Shown in pieces: positions 22,658-31,602 of a DNA stretch of 64,000 bases. The DNA comes from Sweltsa coloradensis (lineage: Eukaryota > Arthropoda > Insecta > Plecoptera > Chloroperlidae). The position numbers and the translations under genes were made by a program. The stretch covers positions 57,550 through 121,549 of the forward strand of contig JAMZAV010001714.1 of assembly GCA_024449915.1 (NCBI GenBank), read 5' to 3'. Below the pieces are notes generated by a model, which was not told the DNA's origin, made no database searches, and was given only the letters and a program-made list of their open reading frames with translations. Numbering within the stretch: the stretch's first letter is position 1; every line of letters starts with the position of its first letter.

Positions 22658-22935
22658 AAACGCCAAAGTCGTAGTGAGACGAGTGGAGCGAGTCATGTGG
22701 TGAGTACCCGGGAACATTTGCATTTAAGTTTGATAATTATATTCGTATAAATAATAGTTTTTAAAGTTTAGTTGGTATACGGGGACGGGCGCGTCAACTG
22801 TAAGGTCATAATGCGCCTCTCTAGCCTATGATAGGCTAGGTAGGCCCAAGGTAGTGGGAAGAAAAGTAATGTAACCGGGTACTTAACACATGGCTCACTC
22901 ACTCGTTTAACAACGACTTTGGCGTTTTCCCTAGT

Positions 22936-23447
22936 TTATTTATTTATTGACGATTTAAATACAGCTTTACAGCCATTTTACATTAAATCTTATAACATAA
23001 AATCAACATTTTTTTTACATTTTTCTTTATCATAACCTTATAAACTATAGACCAAATCAAGATAACATAATATAATACATTTTATACAGCCTATACATTT
23101 ACATTTTACAAACCATTTACATACAATACACATTTCATACATTCAATTTATTTATACAATATTTATACGTCTCACGGTCTCAGTTTCTGATGATCGCCCA
23201 AACCACCTCTAAGGCTGCGTCTGGTTTATGTAGTGGCGAAGTGAAGTAAGAAATGACCGGAGGTTATTTGCAAATATGTCAAACGAAGAAGACTGAGGCA
23301 ATGAGTTAAAAGTAGTGGGAAGGCGGAAGAAAAGAGATCTTTTAGTGACGGAGAGTCGGGGGGTGGGGGTGTGGAACAGACTGCTGAGCCTTGTAGTTCG
23401 GGAAGGTATTCTAAGCGGAAAGAGGGACACAAGTATATCTGACCTAA
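22936..23447 (-). mobile_element. LINE 3-prime end fragment
   Basis: On the minus strand the frame at 23209-23440 encodes a typical LINE C-terminal tail (SRTTRLSSLFHTPTPR, KRSLFFRLPTTFNSLP). It is followed by an AT-rich untranslated region ending in a (TAAA)n tail at 22936-22950. Reverse transcriptase itself is absent, so this is a 5-prime truncated copy; the clade is uncertain (CR1/L2-like tail). Confidence 0.7.
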
Positions 23448-24227
23448 TTGGATGAGCGTAGCGAGCGAAGCGAAGATTCCATTTCACTACACTGGAGAAA
23501 AAAATCCGGAATGTTTTTTTTTCTTTTCTTTTTTTTTCTTTTCGTATTTTTGGCTGTTTGTTAACACGATTCCGGCTAAACCGATAATCCAATTACAATG
23601 AAATTTTATGGAGGCCTTCGAAATCTCTGAACTTAGAACTGCCACGTTTTTGAGCGCAATCGAAAAATTATTTCTCATGAAAATCGCAATTTTTCGATTT
23701 TTTTCGATTTTTTTAAAAAATATCTTTGACTAATAACACCTACATGCTTTATTCGATTTTAATGATTTTTCACAGAACCATAATTTTATGAATTAAGATA
23801 TTCTTGTGAAATTTGAGCGCAATCGAAAAATTATTTCTTATGAAAATCGAAATTTTACAGTTTTTTTATATTTCAAACAATTCTTTGACTTATAATAACA
23901 CCTACATGCTTTATCCGATTGTAATGATTTTTTCACAGAACCTTAATTTTATGAATTAATATATTCGTGTGAAATTTGAGCGCAATCAAATAATTATTTC
24001 TTATGGAAATCGCAATTTTACGATTTTTTTCTTTTTTAAAATTAATATTTATTTTAAAAATTAAAAATTAAGTTTATTTTTTATTTAAATTAAATTAAAT
24101 TTAAAAAAATCTTCAACTTAGCCATGATTTTTTCACAGAACAACAGAAAATCCGCATAACACATGGCAGCTCAATGCACCAATTACGCTCATCCAACAAC
24201 GCGGCGGGACTTAAGCGTTTTCCTAGT
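23448..24227 (+). mobile_element. Helentron-like element, class 1, complete
   Basis: TTGGATGAGCGTAGCGAGCG at the left and CCTAGT at 24227; 780 bp. It sits between two LINE fragments. Open frames reading through its T-rich linker are by-products. Confidence 0.85.
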
Positions 24228-25480
24228 ATTGCCATTCACAATGCGATGTAATAAAGCCATGTCCGACCTTGATCTACGAGAACTTAACGTATCAATATTA
24301 AAGGGGTATTTAACCGCTAAACTCAAAAAATATATTTCATTCAGGCTAACTAGTAATGAATTTAGCAATTAACAGAAAAATTATTGGGGCCACCATGACC
24401 TCCCAAAAAATTGTCAAACATGACATTTTTCGAGCTAGGTCCCATCGGCAAAAATCTCCCATAAGAAATAACATGGGGACGATCTTTATGCCCCGTGACC
24501 TTGGAGGATTTTGATCTAAAAAAATATTGGCCATTATTGACGTACTCGACAGCCTTTTCTGTAAATTCTCTATATTTTGTTTTGTAATTTGGGCAAGTAG
24601 TTTGGTCAAAATATGCTGATTACCAAGATGGGGTGTGATTTTGGAATGCATATTTTTGCGTGTTTGAGGGTATATTTGGGCACAGTTTCAAGACACGATT
24701 TTAAAAAGGGGTATTTTAGATTGGTACTATGCTCTAGTATCTATGTGGACAAAAAAAGAAGCAGGTTAAAGCCGATTTAGGAAATTTTCCAAAACACCAA
24801 TTTTCGCCAATTTCTGGATCAAAAAAATTCAACAATTCGTGTTAAATCACAGTTACAAGATATTATTTTTTAAACGGCCATTAAAGTGTAGTATTGTGCT
24901 ATAGATCACGTGGTAAAAAATAATTTTAGGGGTTTTTAGCCCCTTTAAGTGATTTCATTATTTCTTGCTTCTTGGTGCAACTTCTGAACGCAGGCACTCG
25001 ATTCTTAACAATCGCAAGAAAAAATGATACCACTCGGTCAAGCTGTTTTAGATTAGTGTCAGCAGCCATTGCCCATATTGGGGAACAATATTCAACAATT
25101 GGCAAAATGCAACCTGTATAATATGCTCTTAGTGCTGCCGGGTCATTTATGTCCGTGAATCTGTAGAGAATACCCAACATAGACATTGCTTTGGAAGTAG
25201 TTTTGTCAACATGGTTTTTAAACAATAATTTTGAGTAAAAAACAATGGTCCCAACACACTGCCTTGGATCACACCGGAAATAACAGGAAGCCAAGATGAC
25301 GAGGCTCCGTTTATTACAACACGCTGCGTACGATTGCTTAGAAAGTCTGTTAGTAGTGACAAGAATTCACCGTGAATACCAAAACGCTTAGATATCTTGT
25401 ACAACAGGTGGCGATGACTTACGGAGTCAAATGCATTAGCAAAGTCAACGTAGGCTACATCTAGTTCCGTTTAATTTAAT
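24228..25480 (-). pseudogene. LINE reverse transcriptase fragment split by a MITE
   Basis: On the minus strand from about 25475: VDFANAFDSVSH, then LSNRTQRVVING, then GVIQGSVLGPLFF (the conserved PQG-type block with Pro replaced by Ile-Gln context). A jump follows that loses the FADD region, then the C-terminal tail YYTGCILPIVEYCSPIW. The tail continues on the far side of the TTAA MITE (RSRSDMALLHRIVNG near 24230-24290). A non-LTR retrotransposon of the Jockey/CR1/I type, truncated at both ends and inactive. Confidence 0.75.
24302..24944. mobile_element. TTAA MITE, copy 2, inside the LINE
   Basis: 643 bp between TTAA at 24298-24301 and 24945-24948, with ends AGGGGTATTTAACC and ...TTTTTAGCCCCT. 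The LINE tail reads in frame across the site if the MITE is discounted, which confirms the boundaries. Confidence 0.85.
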
Positions 25481-25668
25481 GCTTTTAGCATTACATCGGC
25501 ATAAAATAAATTTATGAAGGCAATAAATAAAAAGTAAACTTAAAAAACAATTAAAACACTAATAATGCAAAATTGCTGGTTTTTCACACATTTTTAGTGA
25601 AGCAACCTCTTAAACAATTACGCTCATCCAACAACGCGCCAGAAAAAGCGTTTGCGAAGCTTCCTAGT
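25481..25668 (+). repeat. Helentron-like 3-prime end, class 2
   Basis: GCTCATCCAACAACGCGCC, hairpin, GAAGCTTCCTAGT at 25668. No opening arm is present nearby; the sequence before 25610 is unassigned. Confidence 0.65.
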
Positions 25669-26837
25669 AAGTAAAAACACAATGTTGATAAAGACTTTGG
25701 TAGAAGGTGGGAATTTCGTTGTTTATCTAGGCGACCGTGTTCGTATGAGGGCCAGTGACGTAGGCAACCGTTTCAAAATAAATGTGCGGGCAATTTTAAA
25801 GGTCAAACTTTGACCCTCAATAGATATTGAACGAATAACTTTAAAAACTTAAAATCAACGTTTATATAATTTATAGAAGAATATCTATTTATTGCAGATA
25901 CTTTTACCGATATCTGGAACTTATGCAATTTCCCAATTATTTGGAATACAATCGACTATAACTAACTAAAACATTATTATATAAATTCTTCAATTTTCTA
26001 TGGGTTAGGGGTGAGGGGGTGTGCTTAGATCTAGGGAGCAGATGCACAGTTACAGGGGTAGGATGCACAGTTACAGGGGTAGGATGCACAGTTACAGGGG
26101 TAGGATGCTGAGGACCAGGGAGAGGATGCTTAGATCTAGGGAGCAGATGCACAGTTACAGGGGTAGGATGCACAGTTACAGGGGTAAAAATGCTCAGTTA
26201 CAGGGGTAGGATGCTGAGGACCAGGGAGAAGATGCTTAGATCTAGGGAGCAGATGCACAGTTTCAGGGGTAGGATGCACAGTTACAGGAGTAGGATGCTG
26301 AGAACAAGGAAGAGGATGCTTAGATCTAGGGAGCAGATGCACAGTTACAAGGGTAGGATGCACAGTTACAGGGGTAGGATGCACAGGACCAGGGAGAGGA
26401 TGCTTAGATCTAGGGAGCAGATGCACAGTTACAGGGGTAGGATGCACAGTTCGCCATCTGCTGAATTTCAGGATTCTGACAAGAACTACAACCTTGTCCC
26501 TGGGTCTCGACGCTGCTTTGTATGTGTATGTCTCATGTCTCGTTCGGTGCTTGGCATTACTCTTCCTGCAGTTCAGATATGTGTTACCATGTGCTCCTAT
26601 CAATGTCAACACCAGCCTGGCAAGTTGTCCTAGCCTGTTAGTGACGTCACACTGTAGCCTGTCAAATTGTCCTAGCCCTTCATTTATGTCTGGCAAGTTG
26701 TCCTAGCCCCACCGTGACGTCACACTCTAGCCTGGCAAGTTGTCCTAGCCCCACCGTGACCTCATACACTTGCCTGGCAAATTGTCCTAGCCCCTCAAAA
26801 TAGACCCTGGCAAATTGTCCGCCTGGCAAATCGTCCG
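25669..26837 (-). repeat. Right long terminal inverted repeat with minisatellite
   Basis: Inverse of 17470-17980 for about 25860-26837, with an extra 21-bp minisatellite and one extra CTAGGACAA subterminal unit. The innermost 25669-25857 has no partner, because the left arm is cut by a Helentron-like element. Confidence 0.75.
26017..26453. repeat. 21-bp minisatellite
   Basis: About 20 units of 21 bp in three types: GGATGCACAGTTACAGGGG, GGATGCTGAGGACCAGGG and GGATGCTTAGATCTAGGG, in a mixed higher-order pattern. Because 21 is a multiple of three, both strands have long open frames of seven-residue repeats; these are not considered genes. Confidence 0.85.
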
Positions 26838-26843
26838 GTTACC

Positions 26844-26854
26844 GGTTGTGAATA
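26844..26854. repeat. 11-bp target-site duplication, right copy
   Basis: GGTTGTGAATA. The sequence beyond it continues the transposase frame (minus strand HNGHSETW), and the sequence beyond the left copy continues with RGKIP, so the duplicated 11 bp exactly bridges the gene. Confidence 0.85.
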
Positions 26855-27765
26855 CCACGTTTCGGAATGTCCATTATGACACATTGTGCGAACAATCAAC
26901 ATACATCCGGTTATATTTTTTTTAAACTTACAACAGGAGATCCACATGCTAAACAAAAGTTAAACAGCATTTCCAGGTATGCCCATAATACAAGAAAAAC
27001 TGAAGAATTTTGAGTCTCCTCGTTGTCTGTGATGTGATCTTCAGAGTTCTCAGAATCACAATCAGTGTCAGATTCATGTTCATCCGAGCTCTCCGTCCCA
27101 AAATATTCGTCGCGGTCATTGTTTTCATTTGCATCGGATTCGCTCGCAGAGCTTACACCCAAATTTACGCTCTCCGCCAGCTAATTGGCTCTAATCAGTG
27201 TTTCGAAACCAAGTTCACACTGTATTTCAATGGATTTGGTTTTCGCGTCACCCACAGAAGTTTCTTGATGTTTAGAGGCGTCACAGGGTGTAGTAACAGA
27301 GACACTATAGCGAGAAGTAGAAGGCGTGGACTTTGTTGACACAATATGACTTGCAATTTTCTGCTTTTTGTTTGGTGTAATTTTTTCAAGCGTTACGTTT
27401 TCAATTAAATCACGTTTGTTTCTAGCCATAGTATATGTAGACATTCTTTCCTTCTTTACAGGCACATCTAATTTACCTCGCAATTTGACAGATGGAACCG
27501 CACATTTCTTTAATTCACGTTTTGATTTCACATTTCCCATTAACTTTAATTTTATACTGTTAGCAATTTCATAATCGTCTTCAACGAAATGCTCGGAACA
27601 TACTCGGGTATGTTTGCTGGGAACAAATTTATCCCGTTTAATTTTTGCTAGCCAGGATTTGTATCTTACAGGAGATTTGTCCCTGTTCGGAAAACGGTGA
27701 AAAGATATCTTGTCCGTACTTGCAAATCTTTTACTGCATCCGTATACACAGCATGCATATACCAT
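26855..27765 (-). CDS. Kolobok transposase, THAP domain and acidic linker
   Basis: Residues 1-60 form a THAP zinc finger: Cys5-x4-Cys10, Pro26, Trp38, Cys56-x2-His59, then Phe60. AVPSVKL follows near residue 95. THAP domains bind DNA and in Kolobok probably recognise the element ends. A stop (27183-27181) interrupts a linker rich in Asp, Glu and Ser. The frame then continues to LFNFCLACGSPVV, a CxxC segment typical of this family, and is shifted by one base in an A run near 26922 before TMCHNGHSETW. The start ATG at 27765 gives the expected THAP N-terminus. Confidence 0.85.
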
Positions 27766-27784
27766 GTTTATTACGTCTTGTACA

Positions 27785-28490
27785 ACAAGAAACTGACACT
27801 ATAGCCTATTTACAACAATATTTATTTACACGTGATTTACACCGTTGAACACACTCTTGCTTCGGAAAAGTATCAAATGCCGCGCACTTACAGAGTTTAG
27901 ATTGCAGTCACTCGCATTATTCATATACTACAATGATGAATTTTACCACTAATATTATAATTATTCAACAAATTATGTATTATGAGTCACTGACACTATA
28001 GCCTATTTTTAACAATATTTACACACACGTGATTTACACAGTCGAACACACTCCGGCTTAGGAAAAGTATCAAACGCCGCGCACAGTTTAGATTGCAGTC
28101 ACTCGCATTATCCATATACCATAATGATGAATTTTACCACTAATATTATAATTATTCAACAAATTATGTATTATGAGTCACTGACACTATAGCCTATTTT
28201 TAACAATATTTACACACACGTGATTTACACAGTCGAACACACTCCGGCTTAGGAAAAGTATCAAACGCCGCGCACAGTTTAGATTGCAGTCACTCGCATT
28301 ATCCATATACCATAATGATGAATTTTACCACTAATATTATAATTATTCAACAAATTATGTATTATGAGTCACTGACACTATAGCCTATTTTTAACAATAT
28401 TTACACACACGTGATTTACACAGTCGAACACACTCCGGCTTAGGAAAAGTAGGTATCAAACGCCGCGCCCTTACATAGTTTGTAGCTTGC
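27785..28490. repeat. 190-bp tandem repeat upstream of the transposase
   Basis: About 3.7 units. GAGTCACTGACACTATAGCC recurs at 27985, 28175 and 28366 (periods 190 and 191), with a diverged first unit at about 27788. The middle units are nearly identical. Each has a CACGTGATTTACAC block with an E-box (CACGTG). It lies between transposase start and element end, where promoter and transposase-binding sites are expected. Confidence 0.8.
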
Positions 28491-28854
28491 AGTAAACTCG
28501 CATTATCCATATACTTCAATGCCTAATTTAACTGCTAATATTATATTCTACAAATTACACAGAAAAATAAAAGCAGTAAGCAAAACTAGTGACAAAGATG
28601 CAAAAACACTCCTTGCAGTCACACTGTCAACCCTTAACTGCAGGTACCGCGTGCTAGAGCAGTGACTAGTGAGCCTCGCCTCGCCGCTCGGTCCGTTGAC
28701 CACCACGAACGTCACATGCCCCCGGGCTCGCGTCAATACAACCCATTGTAGACGGAGCGGACATCACCCATAGATGCCAAATATGACGGAATTCTTATTT
28801 TTTGTGTGTCTTCTTGGGGATAATATCTACTTCATTTTATGTGACAATATACCT
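28491..28854 (-). other. Right end of the Kolobok-like element
   Basis: Contains a last diverged repeat piece, a GC-richer stretch (28640-28770, CCTCGCCTCGCCGCTCGGTC) that may be the transposase promoter region, and the terminal inverted repeat at 28836-28854 (TATGTGACAATATACCT). No other gene. Confidence 0.6.
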
Positions 28855-29228
28855 TTATATCATAAATTATATGATTTCAGTGATTTTAAACGTTCCTATA
28901 AAGTTTCATCAATATCGGAGTAGCCGTTTGCCAAATATCACGAAAATATCGCACTAAAAATCGGGGAAAAAATCGTAAAAGTACGATATTTATGAGAAAT
29001 ATTTCTTCGAATGTACCCAAAAAAAATACAGCTCTAAGTTCAGAAATTTCGAAGGTCCCCTCCAATTTTTATCAAGATCGCTAATGCCGTTTGCCCAGTA
29101 GAGTGCGAACAAACAGACAAAAAAACTAACAAAAACAAAACACCCGAGCTATTTTCTTGGGGTAACGTAAGTAAAAAACAAACAAAAAAACACAAAGTCA
29201 AATTGAAGTCTTCGCTTCGCTCATCCAA
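28855..29228 (-). mobile_element. Helentron-like element, class 3, right part after Kolobok
   Basis: Continues the element cut at 14632 and closes GCTTCGCTCATCCAA at 29228. TTAT at 28855-28858 is the altered second TTAA copy. Confidence 0.75.
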
Positions 29229-29654
29229 TAAACCTCAAAAAACTCTTATTAAAACCTTTGTTCTATGGATTCTGGCAAACTTTTTCAACTTTCTCTTTCA
29301 AAGTGCAATACATCACCATTACCTTAATGTCCATGCAAAATATGAACGTTGTAGCCCCACCCGTTTGGTCAGAATCGGCAAAATGTCACGAAAATATGGC
29401 ACTAAAAAAAAAAAAATCGTAAAAGTACGATATTTATGAGAAATAATTCTTTGATTGTTCCCAAAAACGTGGCAGGTCTAACTTTAAAGATTTCTAAGGT
29501 CCCCTCCAATTTTCATTACTATCGCATATGCCGTTTTCCAGGTAGAGTGCGATCAAACAGACAGAAAAACAAACAATTTAAAAAAACACACACACATTGG
29601 AGCTAAATTTTTTGAGGGGTCAATGAAATTGAAGTCTTCGCTTCGCTCATCCAA
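29229..29654 (-). mobile_element. Helentron-like outer element, class 3, right part
   Basis: Starts in mid-interior (AATAAACCTCAAAAAACTC) and closes CTTCGCTCATCCAA at 29654. It pairs with the outer hairpin end at 13299. Copy B equivalent 44350-44777. Confidence 0.65.
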
Positions 29655-29949
29655 TTAGAATATAAGTTTATACTATCAAATATAACTAGGAAGCTTCGCA
29701 AACGCTTTTTCAGGCGCTTTATTGGACGAGAGTATGTTTTTTTTAAACGAAAAAAGCGTAATATTGCGATTTTTATTACAAATTATTTTTCGATTGCGCT
29801 CAAATTTCACACAAATATAAAACAAATATAAAATAAAGGTCCTGTGAAAATATCATTACAATCGGATGAAGCATGTAGGTGATGAATTTTTTTTTTAAAC
29901 GAAAAAAAGCGTAAAATTACGATTTTTATGAGAAATTACTTTTCGATCG

Positions 29950-30290
29950 AGACATTTTATAATCTAGGCATTTACTTTTAGAGCCATGCTAGAAAAAAAA
30001 AATTGAAAGAGGCAGCTTTGATAACATTTAAATACACTTGTATAAGCCAGCCGAGCCTATTTTCCTCCTATGTGGATTCCTTTAGTAAACACAAAGAAAT
30101 AGCCTTTTGTTTGTATCACTTTGTTGTCTTTGTCTGTTGTCTTTGTTTGTTTTGATATACTTTTGATAATATGATTTTTTGTTTTTCACAAGAAACCCGA
30201 GGACGGAAATAGTTTCAATTATTTCCGAAACGTTGTTAATAACAAAATAAAGAGTTATTTCCACTTAAGTGTTTTAAATATTATAATGAA
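29950..30290 (+). mobile_element. Penelope-like 3-prime end remnant
   Basis: No protein remains. It is identified by a hammerhead-like hairpin followed by GAAACGTTGTTAATAAC and AATAAAGAG, the arrangement also present at the end of the Penelope-like element at 48709. Present in both A and B copies, so it is older than the duplication. Confidence 0.5.
30197..30232 (+). ncRNA. Hammerhead-like hairpin, degenerate
   Basis: CCGAGGA (core CUGANGA with one change), stem GGAAATA/TATTTCC, then GAAACG. Hammerhead ribozymes are established parts of Penelope-like elements. One core base is wrong and a proper cleavage site is not evident, so activity is doubtful. Copy at about 45320-45355. Confidence 0.4.
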
Positions 30291-30761
30291 CTCTACTAAC
30301 TTTCAAACTAATATTGTTAATTGTTATAATAAACCTCAAAAAACTCATATTAAATCCTTTATTCTATGGATTCTGGCTAGCTTTTTCAACTTTTTTTTTC
30401 ACAAAGCAATACATCACCATTACCTTAAAGTCCATGTGAAAATGAACGTTGTAGCCCCACCCGTTTGTTCAAAATCAACCCCAATATCACGAAAAGATCG
30501 CATAAAAATCGAAAAAATCGTAAAAGTACGATATTCATGAGAAATATTTCTTCGATTGTACCCAAAAACGTGGCAGGTCTAAGTTCAGAGATTTCGAAGG
30601 TCCCCTCCAATTTTCATCAAGATCGCATATGCCTTTTGCCCGGTAGAGCGCGAACAAACAGACAGAAAAACAAACAAAAAAAACAAAAAAATTGGAGCTA
30701 AATTTTTTGAGGGGTCAGTGAAATTGAAGTCTTTGCTTGGCTCATCCAACAATACGTTATA

Positions 30762-31575
30762 ACTAGGAAGCTTCGCAAACGCTTTTTTTAGTCGCGTTGA
30801 TGGATGAGCTTTTTAATTATAAAATGTAAATATTAATATAAAATAATAAAAACATATTAACACGGCCCATATTAAGCAATCATTAGGTCTATTGGATCTT
30901 TGATTGCTTGTAACAAGGCTGTGAGTAGGGTAAACAATCTCCTGTGAAGTTTTCATACAAGGCTGTGAGAAAGATCTAAAATCTATATTTTCGTGCAATT
31001 TGGGCGGATTCTGACCAAACGGGTGGGGCTACAACGTTCATATTTCACATGGAAATTAAGGTAAGGGTGATGTATTGACTTTTGAAAGAAAAAGTTGAAA
31101 AAGTTAGCCAGAATATATAGAAAAAAGGTTTTAATATTTAACACCTAAAAAAACTCAAATTAAAACCTTTATTTCTATAGATTCTGGCTAACTTTTTCAA
31201 CTTTTTCTTTCAAATGTCAATACATCACCGTTACCTTAATGTGCATGTGAAATATGAACGTTGTAGCCCCACCCGTTTGGCCAGAATCGGTCCAAATGTC
31301 ACTAAAATATCGCACTAAAAATCGAAAAAAATCTCAAAAGTACGATATTCATGAGAAATATTTCTTCGATTGTACCCAAAAACGTGGCAAGTCTAAGTTC
31401 AGAGAAAACGAAGGTCGTGTCAAATTTTCATCAAGATCGCATATGCCGTTTGCCTGGTAGAGAGTGAAAAAACAGACGGAAAAACAAAAAACAAAAAACA
31501 AAAAACAAAAAAAAACACCCGAGCTAAATTTTTTTGGGGGTCAGTGAAATTGAAGTCTTCGCTTCGCTTATCCAA
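30762..31575 (-). mobile_element. Helentron-like element, class 3, with internal palindrome
   Basis: ACTAGGAAGCTTCGCAAACG opening, closing CGCTTCGCTTATCCAA at 31575. The hairpin cap is a mix of class 2 (GAAGCTTC) and class 3 (AGTCGCGTTGATGG). The interior includes an inverted repeat, 30990-31290. Copy B equivalent 45886-46682. Confidence 0.75.
30990..31290. repeat. 300-bp palindrome of class 3 interior
   Basis: GGTGGGGCTACAACGTTC at 31020 pairs with GAACGTTGTAGCCCCACC near 31257, and the sequence between pairs around a centre near 31140 (AAAAGGTTTTAATAT...ATTAAAACCTTTAT). Not present in the standard class 3 elements. Confidence 0.8.
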
Positions 31576-31602
31576 AAAATATAATAATGGATCACTTTAT
31601 AA

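Larger units (their letters stand above)
21469..22935 (+). mobile_element. Helentron-like element, class 6, with internal duplication
   Basis: Opens TTGAACGAGTGAGCGTAGCG and closes with GGCTCACTCACTCGTTTAAC, an AACG...CGTT hairpin and CCCTAGT at 22935. The AACGAGTGAG arm differs from all other classes, and its partner arm differs in step. The interior holds a direct duplication (about 21735-22300 and 22305-22870), each with a tRNA-like segment. The open frames in the duplication are not supported as genes. Confidence 0.75.
17465..26843. mobile_element. Long-TIR DNA element nested in the transposase gene
   Basis: Inverted termini start CGGACGATTTGCCAGGCGG at 17470 and mirror at 26837. Five or six nucleotides (AATCA, GTTACC) lie between TIR and target duplication. 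The arms continue for over 500 bp and contain repeated GGGGCTAGGACAAYTTGCC motifs, likely transposase-binding sites. An 11-bp duplication and long TIRs resemble Mutator-like elements, but no transposase was found, so the family is unassigned. The interior 17981-25668 consists of Helentron-like elements, TTAA MITEs, LINE fragments and a tandem repeat. Confidence 0.8.
15712..27765 (-). pseudogene. THAP-domain Kolobok transposase gene, interrupted
   Basis: Four coding blocks run right to left: THAP plus acidic linker (27765-26911), a short block before the insertion (about 26925-26844), the catalytic core (17464-16597) and the C-terminal block (16076-15712). Defects are an in-frame TAG at 27183-27181, loss of one A in a seven-A run near 26922, and the 9.4-kb insertion. 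If the insertion and one 11-bp target copy are discounted, the frame continues without loss from the WYSQP codons into MRGK. The 520-bp intron has normal GT and AG ends and correct phase. The product would bind and cut transposon ends in the nucleus. It is inactive as sequenced. Confidence 0.85.
14633..28854 (-). mobile_element. Kolobok-like DNA transposon carrying THAP-transposase and a P2X7-domain gene
   Basis: Termini are AGGCATATTGTCAGATAGC at the left and the inverse of AGGTATATTGTCACATAAA at the right. The left flank is TTAA (14629-14632), the right TTAT (28855-28858), and copy B keeps a single TTAA at 43976-43979, so the target was TTAA as known for Kolobok. Without the 9.4-kb secondary insertion the element is about 4.8 kb. 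It holds a minus-strand THAP plus transposase gene and a convergent plus-strand gene with the P2X7 ballast domain. Right-end sequence upstream of the transposase carries a 190-bp tandem repeat. Confidence 0.88.
29685..30749 (-). mobile_element. Helentron-like element, class 2/3 mosaic with Penelope-like insert
   Basis: Opens ACTAGGAAGCTTCGCAAACG with hairpin; the closing arm GGCTCATCCAA is at 30749. A foreign piece (about 29950-30290) separates class 2-like and class 3-like interior. Whether this is one element or two joined remnants is unclear. Same structure at 44808-45873. Confidence 0.6.

Noticed and set aside
26021..26696. Heptapeptide-repeat proteins on both strands
   Set aside because: Produced by a 21-bp minisatellite; no conserved flanking domain or start context.
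27785..28490. CRISPR-like array
   Set aside because: Long head-to-tail units without spacers in an animal DNA context; a plain tandem repeat.
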